Assembly (NCBI GenBank): GCA_029262775.1
Contig: JAJCYR010000062.1
Span: forward strand, 1-45,516
Length of the DNA: 45,516 nt
From: Bacteroidota bacterium
GTDB lineage: Bacteria > Bacteroidota > Rhodothermia > Rhodothermales > UBA10348
Direction: 5' to 3'
Positions 40,010 to 45,516 of this stretch are shown here, piece by piece. Each line of letters opens with the position of its first letter. The stretch's first letter is position 1. The notes under the pieces were generated by a model that was not told the origin of the DNA, ran no database searches, and worked only from the letters and a program-made list of their open reading frames with translations. The position numbers were made by a program, and so were the translations under genes.

Positions 40010-40035
40010 ACAAAGGCGACATCGGCACGGTTTGT

Positions 40036-41673
40036 TTACCGGGCTCGCGACGTGACGAGGGTCGCGAGTCCGATGAGCACCATCAGGAACACGCTGTAGG
40101 CGGCCGCTGCCCCGAAATCGTAGATGCGGAGCTGCGAGAGGATTTCGACCGAGATGGGTCGGTTGTCAAAAACGTACAGCAGGATCGACGACACGAATTC
40201 GCCGAGGGCGGTCACGAAGGTGAGCAGCGTTCCCGCCACTATGCCGGGGGCAATGACGGGCAGTACCACGCGGCGCAGTGTCATGGCTGTTCCGGCACCG
40301 AGATCCATCGAGGCATCGGTCAGGCGGTCGTCGTAGGATTCGAGGGCGGCCGTTGTGGAGCGGACTACGAGCGGAATGTGGCGGATGAAATAGGCCAGCG
40401 GCAGCAGCCATACCGTGCCTGTGAGCGCCCGTCCGGCCGACAGCAGACCCGGCGTATCGAACGTGACAATCAGGTTGATGGCAATCACGGTTCCCGGAAT
40501 GGCAAACGGGAGAACGGCCAGAAGCCGGACGAGACCACGGCCGGGCATCGTGCCCTTGACAATGAAGAGCGCGGCCGTGACGCCGAAAATCACGTTTGCA
40601 ATGGTGGCAAGCGTTGCCATGCGGAGTGAATTACCAATCGGCGCAAACACGTCCGGATCTGCAAACAGGCCGGTGAAGTTTTCGAACGTGTAGGCGCTTG
40701 GCAGGACCTGGTAGGTCCAACTGCCCTCCTTGACGAATGAGATGAGTACAATGGTCAGAACGGGGAGCAGCAGGAAGAGCAGCACGCTGCACGCCGTTAT
40801 GACCGCGGCGGCCCGGGCCCATCCGGACGTGATGGGGCGGGGCGGAGCGGGTGTGCCCTTGCCGGTTGCTTCACTTTTGCGGCGGCGATCCAGTTCGAGG
40901 CCAGCCAGGAACAGGAGGCCGATCAGCGTAAGCAGCACCGCTACGGCCGCCGACATTTCCAGGTCGCCATTCATTTTGTAGTTGTAGATCTGCAGCGTCA
41001 GGAAGCGTTCGGTGCCGGCGAAGAGCAGCGGGGCGGTGAACGAGGCCATGGAGATCATGAACACGAGCAGCGAGGAACCCGTCATGGCCGGGCGCAGGTG
41101 GGGGAGCACGACGCTCCGGAATGACTGCCAGGCACCGGCTCCCAGGTCCTCGGCGGCTTCCATCTGGCTGCGGTCCAGGGTTTTCAGCGCAGCAGCACCG
41201 AAGAGGTAGAAGAAGACGTACATGGAGTAGACGTGCACGAGCCAGACCGCCCACAGGCCGCCGAAGGAGAAGGGGACCTGTTCCAGTCCCAGACCGGATT
41301 GGAGTGCGCGAGGGAGCATGCCGCTCTCGCCATAGAGGAAGAGGAAGGCCAGAACGCCTACGAGGGGTGGAAGGGCGAGCGGAAGGGCGGCAACCGACGT
41401 CACCAGGCGCCGAAGTGGAAACTCGAATCGGTGCAGAAGCCACGCCAGAAGGGTTCCGAGGATGCCCGCGCCCACGACCGTCCACAGGGAGATCCAGACC
41501 GAGTTGAAGAGGGCTTCCCCGGTGGCCGTGCTGGCCGGACCCAAGAGACGGGACACATTCGCGGGTTTGAGACCCGTCGTAAAAACGGACACGGTGGGCC
41601 ATACCACGTATGCCAGGAGAATGGCCAGAACAAGGCCGCCCAACCACCCGTTTGTTCGCCGCGTCAGAAGCAT
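40036..41673 (-). CDS. ABC transporter permease, fused two-domain iron(III)/thiamine type
   Basis: Inner-membrane permease of the FbpB/SfuB/ThiP type, 545 residues with about twelve hydrophobic helices in two homologous halves. Each half carries an ABC-permease EAA loop: MEAAEDLGAGAWQSFRSVVL in the first and TDASMDLGAGTAMTLRRVVL in the second, where they would dock to an ATPase. Half-way is a basic linker (ELDRRRKSEATGKG). Typical systems place the ATPase and periplasmic binding protein alongside; neither is in this window. It follows recR by 14 bp, an unusual neighbour, so it may be co-transcribed with DNA-repair genes only by position. Confidence 0.9.
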   Translation of the reverse strand: MLLTRRTNGWLGGLVLAILLAYVVWPTVSVFTTGLKPANVSRLLGPASTATGEALFNSVWISLWTVVGAGILGTLLAWLLHRFEFPLRRLVTSVAALPLALPPLVGVLAFLFLYGESGMLPRALQSGLGLEQVPFSFGGLWAVWLVHVYSMYVFFYLFGAAALKTLDRSQMEAAEDLGAGAWQSFRSVVLPHLRPAMTGSSLLVFMISMASFTAPLLFAGTERFLTLQIYNYKMNGDLEMSAAVAVLLTLIGLLFLAGLELDRRRKSEATGKGTPAPPRPITSGWARAAAVITACSVLLFLLLPVLTIVLISFVKEGSWTYQVLPSAYTFENFTGLFADPDVFAPIGNSLRMATLATIANVIFGVTAALFIVKGTMPGRGLVRLLAVLPFAIPGTVIAINLIVTFDTPGLLSAGRALTGTVWLLPLAYFIRHIPLVVRSTTAALESYDDRLTDASMDLGAGTAMTLRRVVLPVIAPGIVAGTLLTFVTALGEFVSSILLYVFDNRPISVEILSQLRIYDFGAAAAYSVFLMVLIGLATLVTSRAR

Positions 41674-41687
41674 GCCAGAGGAGCGCG

Positions 41688-42299
41688 TCAGGCCGATACG
41701 CGCCCTTCGAGGGCGCGGGCCAGCGTGGCCTCATCGGTATACTCGAGATCGCCGCCCATGGGAATGCCCCGCGCCAGGCGCGACACATTCACACCAAGCG
41801 GGGCGAGCAGTTTCGTTACATAGAAGGCCGTCGTGTCGCCCTCCACATTCGGATTGACGGCCAGAATGACTTCGCTCACCGGCCATTCGGCGTCCGGCTC
41901 CGAGACGCGGGCAACCAGTTCGCGGATGCGAAGGTCTTCGGGGCCGATCCCGTCGAGGGGCGAAATCACGCCTCCAAGTACGTGGTACACACCGTCATAT
42001 CCATCCGTTCGTTCGAGTGCCATCACGTCGTTGGGCTCCTCGACCACGCAGATCATCGACTTATTGCGTTTGGTCGACGCACAGATGGGGCAGATCTCGT
42101 GGTCTGTGACGTTGAAACAGACCGCGCAGAAACGGACCCGTTCCTTGACAGCGACGAGTGCGCGGGCCAACTCCTCGACTTCCGTTTTTGGCATTTTGAG
42201 GACGAAGGAGGTCAGCCGCCGCGCCGACTTTCTACCAATGGAGGGCAGTTTGGAAAACTGTTCCACAAGGTCTTCGACCGATTCTGAGGTAAACTGCAT
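41688..42299 (-). CDS. recR: Recombination mediator protein RecR
   Basis: Ring-forming DNA-binding protein acting with RecO/RecF to load RecA at gaps. The 203-residue product has the N-terminal helix-hairpin-helix ([18 protein letters not shown]), the zinc finger [16 protein letters not shown] (about 57-72), a Toprim domain ([32 protein letters not shown]) and the C-terminal [22 protein letters not shown] block. The ATG at 42299 overlaps the ybaB stop (TGATG). The dnaX-ybaB-recR order is a widely conserved cluster. Confidence 0.97.
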   Translation of the reverse strand: MQFTSESVEDLVEQFSKLPSIGRKSARRLTSFVLKMPKTEVEELARALVAVKERVRFCAVCFNVTDHEICPICASTKRNKSMICVVEEPNDVMALERTDGYDGVYHVLGGVISPLDGIGPEDLRIRELVARVSEPDAEWPVSEVILAVNPNVEGDTTAFYVTKLLAPLGVNVSRLARGIPMGGDLEYTDEATLARALEGRVSA

Positions 42300-42637
42300 C
42301 AAAGTCCGAGTTTGGAGAGATCCATGCCGGGGGGCATCATGCCACCGGTGATTTTGGACATCTCCGTCTTGGCCAGTTGGGCGGCTTCTTCGAGCGCCTT
42401 GTTGACTCCGGCAATGACCAGGTCTTCCAGCATTTCGGGATCTTCCGGGTCAATCACGTCCTTCTCGATCTTGATGGCAGTGATGCGTTGCTGACCGTTG
42501 GCGGTTACCTGCACCATGCCGCCACCCGCTTCAGCGATTACGGTTTTGGAAGCCAGCAGCTCCTGCATTTCGGACATTTTGCGCTGCATGTCCATCACTT
42601 TGCCAAACATGTCGGCCATGTTCATATTCTGATTCAT
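42299..42637 (-). CDS. ybaB: YbaB/EbfC family nucleoid-associated protein
   Basis: Small DNA-binding, dimer-forming protein of the nucleoid, 112 residues. It has the family central block [20 protein letters not shown] followed by the acidic [23 protein letters not shown] helix (key residues [16 protein letters not shown]) and the methionine/glycine-rich tail [12 protein letters not shown]. The N-terminus is Met-rich ([21 protein letters not shown]); ATG 42637 was chosen as the first in this stretch, 7 bp after dnaX. It sits in its usual place between dnaX and recR. Confidence 0.96.
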   Translation of the reverse strand: MNQNMNMADMFGKVMDMQRKMSEMQELLASKTVIAEAGGGMVQVTANGQQRITAIKIEKDVIDPEDPEMLEDLVIAGVNKALEEAAQLAKTEMSKITGGMMPPGMDLSKLGL

Positions 42638-42644
42638 GGGAATG

Positions 42645-44483
42645 TTACCAGGTAGGTTCGCCGTTGAAGCGTTCAATGAGTGTGCGTACGGCGGGGTGTT
42701 CGTTGGATTTCTGCTCAAGAAAGGCCCGGGCGTCCAAGTCGTTCTCACCGTCATGAACGTCGTCCTGGGCGGGAGCGTGCACGTCAAACCGAATGGTATC
42801 GACGTGGATACCGGAAAGTTCGCCGAGCTGGTGGGCCAGTTTCGAGCGCTCAGCCGACAGGGTCCGGGCATGAAAATCATCGGGCACGGCGAGGGTGACC
42901 GTGCGTCCTGAAAACGTCGATATGGTACTGTGGGACAGCAGCGAACCGATCTGCTTCCGGGTTTCCATGACGTCCGTGGTGAGGTCGGCCCACGCCTTCT
43001 CCAGGGCGCCGATATCATTCGTGGTCGGGGCTTCGGCTGTCAGGACGTTCACGTCGTCGGTGGCCTTCTCGGCGCGTGGTTCTTCGCGGCGAGGTCGGCG
43101 CTCAATGGCGGGTTTGACGTGAAGCCCCGGCGGGGTCGGAGCAGATTCCAGAACCGTGGAGACCGGCACCGATTCGCGCTCTCGGTGCGCCTCCGCCTTC
43201 GGCTCGGGTGCCAATTCCTTCTGTGGTTCAGGTCCAGATGCCACCACTTCTTTCGCCTTGGGCTCGGGCGGCTGCGCTTGTCGCGGGGCCTCCACCGTGA
43301 GGTGAATACCTTCCCGGTCTGCCTTCTGCTCGAGTCGCTTGACGATGTCCAGCATGGACTTCAGGTCCACAGAACTCGGCATGGATGCCATTCTGAGGAG
43401 CGCCATTTCCAATCGCAGTCGCGGCTGGCGGGCGGTCCGTAGCGTATCGGCCGTTTCGCCCGCAATATGGATCAGCGCCATCAAGGTTGATTCTGAAAAA
43501 TTCCCGGCGTGCTCGGCGGTGCGTTTTTTCATGCTGGTCGATGCATCGACCAGAGACAGGTCCTTGACGGTGAGGGCGACCATGAGGTTTCTGAGGTGTT
43601 CCGAGAGGCCGTCGACAAATTCCTGGATATCGTAGCCAGCGCGTACCACGGTCTGCACGAGATGGATCATGGCGGCGGTGTCGCTGTCGAGGACCGCCTC
43701 AGTGGCCCTGAAGTAGAGGTCGTCGTCCACGACGCCGAGTGCCAATCGGAGCGTGTCGTATGTGATGGTCGTGCCACAGAGCGAGACGGCCTGGTCAAAT
43801 ACCGAGAGGGCATCGCGCATGGCGCCATCTCCCTTGCGCGCAATAAGTACGAGCGAGGCTTCGTCGACCTCAATGTGCTCCTCAGCGCAGATCAGTTTGA
43901 TCTGGGCCACGATTTCTGTGACCGCAATGCGGCGGAAGTCGAAGCGCTGGCAGCGCGACTGGATGGTCGGCAGGACCTTGTGCGGCTCGGTTGTCGCAAA
44001 AATGAACAGGGCGTGGGGAGGAGGCTCCTCGAGCGTCTTGAGCAGCGCGTTGAAGGCCGCATTCGAGAGCATGTGCACCTCATCTATGATGTACACCTTC
44101 ATGCGGCTGCCCTGTGGCGGGACGCGGACCGTTTCGCGCAGCTCGCGGATGTCCTCCACCTTGTTGTTGGAGGCGGCATCGATCTCGAAGATATTCAGGT
44201 TGCGTCCCTGCTCGAAGGAGCGGCAGGAGTCGCAGGTGCGGCAGGGCTCCACGGCATCGACCCGTTCGGTTGCCGGCGTGGCGCAGTTGATGGCCTTGGC
44301 GAGAATGCGTGCGGCCGTGGTCTTTCCGACGCCGCGTGGACCCGTAAACAGATAAGCGTGTGCCAACCGGTCCAGACGGATGGCATTTTTGAGGGTGTCC
44401 GTGATGTGTTCCTGGGCCACGACCTCGCTGAAGGTCTGTGGCCGGTACTTGCGGGCGGTAACGAGATACGGGGACGGGGTCAT
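42645..44483 (-). CDS. dnaX: DNA polymerase III subunit gamma/tau
   Basis: Clamp-loader ATPase that organises the replicative polymerase, 612 residues. The AAA+ domain shows ARKYRPQTFSEVVAQEH at the start, Walker A GPRGVGKTTAARILAK (about 50), the zinc cysteines C69 and CRTCDSC (about 82-88), the DEVHMLS Walker B, and the SRCQRFDFRRI sensor region. Domains II and III follow (to about 375). After a Pro/Glu/Ala-rich linker (about 390-490) comes a C-terminal tau-like domain. I see no clear A-rich slippery frameshift site, so a short gamma form cannot be predicted. Confidence 0.96.
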   Translation of the reverse strand: MTPSPYLVTARKYRPQTFSEVVAQEHITDTLKNAIRLDRLAHAYLFTGPRGVGKTTAARILAKAINCATPATERVDAVEPCRTCDSCRSFEQGRNLNIFEIDAASNNKVEDIRELRETVRVPPQGSRMKVYIIDEVHMLSNAAFNALLKTLEEPPPHALFIFATTEPHKVLPTIQSRCQRFDFRRIAVTEIVAQIKLICAEEHIEVDEASLVLIARKGDGAMRDALSVFDQAVSLCGTTITYDTLRLALGVVDDDLYFRATEAVLDSDTAAMIHLVQTVVRAGYDIQEFVDGLSEHLRNLMVALTVKDLSLVDASTSMKKRTAEHAGNFSESTLMALIHIAGETADTLRTARQPRLRLEMALLRMASMPSSVDLKSMLDIVKRLEQKADREGIHLTVEAPRQAQPPEPKAKEVVASGPEPQKELAPEPKAEAHRERESVPVSTVLESAPTPPGLHVKPAIERRPRREEPRAEKATDDVNVLTAEAPTTNDIGALEKAWADLTTDVMETRKQIGSLLSHSTISTFSGRTVTLAVPDDFHARTLSAERSKLAHQLGELSGIHVDTIRFDVHAPAQDDVHDGENDLDARAFLEQKSNEHPAVRTLIERFNGEPTW

Positions 44484-44562
44484 GGCATAGGGTGTAAAAT
44501 CCTACTAAGGAGAGTGGTATTCCCTCCGTCGGCTGAGGATCCTGGCAGGGCGCGGTCCCCCG
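44484..44562. other. 79-bp gap upstream of dnaX without assigned feature
   Basis: This is where some bacteria encode the signal-recognition RNA. I checked both strands for the conserved SRP core and GGAA tetraloop and did not find it. A weak CCTC/GAGG hairpin is present on the minus strand. Confidence 0.4.
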
Positions 44563-44868
44563 TCAAACGGTGGGCAAGAGGGCCTGTACAATATGGACTG
44601 TGAGGCGTCGACGCAATGCGTCGAGCCGCGCGTGGGCGAGGCCGGATTCGCGGAGCGTCTCCATGCGGATCACATCGAGTCGGGATTTGGCGAGCCACTC
44701 GAGGTCGTCTCGGGACAGATGGCCGGTGGCAGCCTGGGCACTCCATTGCTGAAGGTCCTCCTGGATTGCGCTCAACAGGTGCCGCGCGGCAGACATGGAG
44801 GCGCCAGCAAGGTCGGGAAGTTCGGCCTTGAGGGCCGACAGGATGGAGTCTACCAACGGCTCAGACAT
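44563..44868 (-). CDS. Small hypothetical helical protein, 101 aa
   Basis: Not recognised. A soluble, mostly helical 101-residue protein without signal peptide, cysteines or membrane helix. It has a heptad-like pattern of Leu/Ala/Ile and Arg/Glu (LSAIQEDLQQWSAQAATGH, LARLDALRRRLTVHIVQALL). Its length and helicity suggest a small protein-protein interaction module. It overlaps the upstream lipoprotein gene by 8 bp, indicating a shared transcript that probably continues into dnaX 79 bp downstream. Confidence 0.65.
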   Translation of the reverse strand: MSEPLVDSILSALKAELPDLAGASMSAARHLLSAIQEDLQQWSAQAATGHLSRDDLEWLAKSRLDVIRMETLRESGLAHARLDALRRRLTVHIVQALLPTV

Positions 44869-45328
44869 CGGATGGCTTCAGTTTGCCGCTTTCGAGTCCA
44901 ATAATGGCGTCGAAGGCGAGTGAAATGAGTCGCTGCGACTCGAAAATGAATACGGGACGGAGCGCGCCCTCCTTTTCCCAACGCGCGAGAAACCCACCCA
45001 GTAAATGGGCATCCGGATCGCGCATGAGCTCCCACTGGCGTGCAGAATGCTCATTGCGAGGACGCCCTTTGGCGAATTCCCACGCCCGGTCGAGGTCGCG
45101 TTTCAGGGCGGCAATTTTTCGTTCGTGGTCGGCGGCAGGCTCCTCGGCCTGTTCCATGAGACGTAATGCGTCGACTTTCATATCGACAGCTTTCTCAAAA
45201 GCAACCGGACTATAAGGGGCAATAGTTGGGGCGCAGCCGGCCACGAGCAGGACGATCGCACACCATGGGGCGAGCGTCAAGCGGGGCGCAGCGGGCGGTG
45301 CCGTATGGGTATGGGCGCAGCGGGACAT
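44861..45328 (-). CDS. Predicted lipoprotein, 155 aa, unknown function
   Basis: Not recognised. The N-terminal signal sequence (hydrophobic WCAIVLLVAG) ends in a lipobox LVAGC (about residue 32), so the mature protein should be lipid-anchored. The mature part is highly charged and helical (VDMKVDALRLMEQAEEP, HERKIAALKRDLDRAWEFAKG) and contains SARQWELMRDPD and FIFESQRLISLAFDAI. ATG 45328 was chosen because it directly precedes the signal; the open frame runs upstream to 45397 but crosses the right-hand repeat. It is the first gene of the run leading to dnaX. Confidence 0.75.
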   Translation of the reverse strand: MSRCAHTHTAPPAAPRLTLAPWCAIVLLVAGCAPTIAPYSPVAFEKAVDMKVDALRLMEQAEEPAADHERKIAALKRDLDRAWEFAKGRPRNEHSARQWELMRDPDAHLLGGFLARWEKEGALRPVFIFESQRLISLAFDAIIGLESGKLKPSDV

Positions 45329-45372
45329 GGGTTTTCCGGGCAGTTCGTAGTTTGGGGCCTGTTGACAGACCC

Positions 45373-45516
45373 TATAAGCGTGTTGAAAAACCATCACACA
45401 CCCTTCTGCGGCGGCGAAACGCCATCTACTGCGTTGTCCCTCCTTCTTGCGCCGGTACCGGCGCAGAACGCGCTGCTATTCGGCGTCGGGACGCCTTGCA
45501 TCTGTCATTCCGGCGC
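45373..45516 (-). repeat. MITE-like repeat, copy B (cut by window end)
   Basis: Read on the minus strand, 45516-45373 matches copy A positions 72-197 nearly base for base, including the terminal inverted repeat at 45373-45389. The difference is at the core hairpin: the 3' arm (TATTCG in copy A) is replaced by a segment holding an 18-bp perfect palindrome centred on GGTACC (45448-45465). The remaining left part of the repeat lies beyond the window. Confidence 0.85.

Noticed and set aside
44484-44562. Possible signal-recognition-particle RNA upstream of dnaX
   Set aside because: The position is typical in some genomes and short pieces look similar, but the conserved core and GGAA tetraloop are absent on both strands.

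Overview
The window is about 45.5 kb of GC-rich bacterial chromosome with tightly packed genes. A Bacteroidota/Rhodothermota relative, most likely of the Rhodothermales (Rhodothermus/Salinibacter side), is suggested by three things: a giant SprA-type cell-surface protein (type IX secretion/gliding family), an alternative complex III operon running straight into a caa3 oxidase operon, and an oxidase subunit I with the YSHP motif described for Rhodothermus marinus. This placement is inference; no rRNA gene is present.

Layout. 1-400: a dispersed inverted-terminal repeat, then msrB-msrA (plus). 1353-10538 (minus): a seven-gene run, read as GT2/degenerate glycosylphosphotransferase fusion, accA, hotdog thioesterase, nadC, an intact polyprenyl glycosylphosphotransferase, an ABC-F ATPase and a secreted FG-GAP-like beta-propeller. 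Most of these genes overlap or abut. 10630-11979 (plus): a MATE exporter. 12121-25046 (plus): the respiratory block actABCDEF, a small membrane protein, SCO, cytochrome c oxidase II-I-III-IV, and a second small membrane protein. Together these encode a quinol-to-oxygen electron path: NrfD-like membrane subunits and Fe-S/haem subunits pass electrons to the haem c of subunit II, then CuA, then the haem-copper centre. 25111-28797: a nucleoside-phosphorylase-fold protein, metF, a 274-bp palindromic repeat, ybeY, and small conserved-looking proteins. 28794-37398 (minus): lipB and sprA. 37565-40009: a saccharopine-dehydrogenase-like oxidoreductase divergent from a PPi-type phosphofructokinase. 40036-45328 (minus): a lipoprotein, a small protein, dnaX, ybaB, recR and a fused iron-type ABC permease. 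The window ends inside an inverted second copy of the left-hand repeat.

The least ordinary content is a non-coding repeat family. Copies at 33-197, 26778-27051 and 45373-45516 share a core hairpin. Between the first two copies that hairpin shows a compensatory base-pair change plus a G.U wobble. Two of the copies carry unrelated 18-bp perfect palindromes, each centred on GGTACC. The central copy supplies the last codons and the stop of ybeY. Other points of interest are the GT2 fusion with an expandable Gly/Ser tandem repeat, and two small uncharacterised membrane proteins embedded in the respiratory operon.
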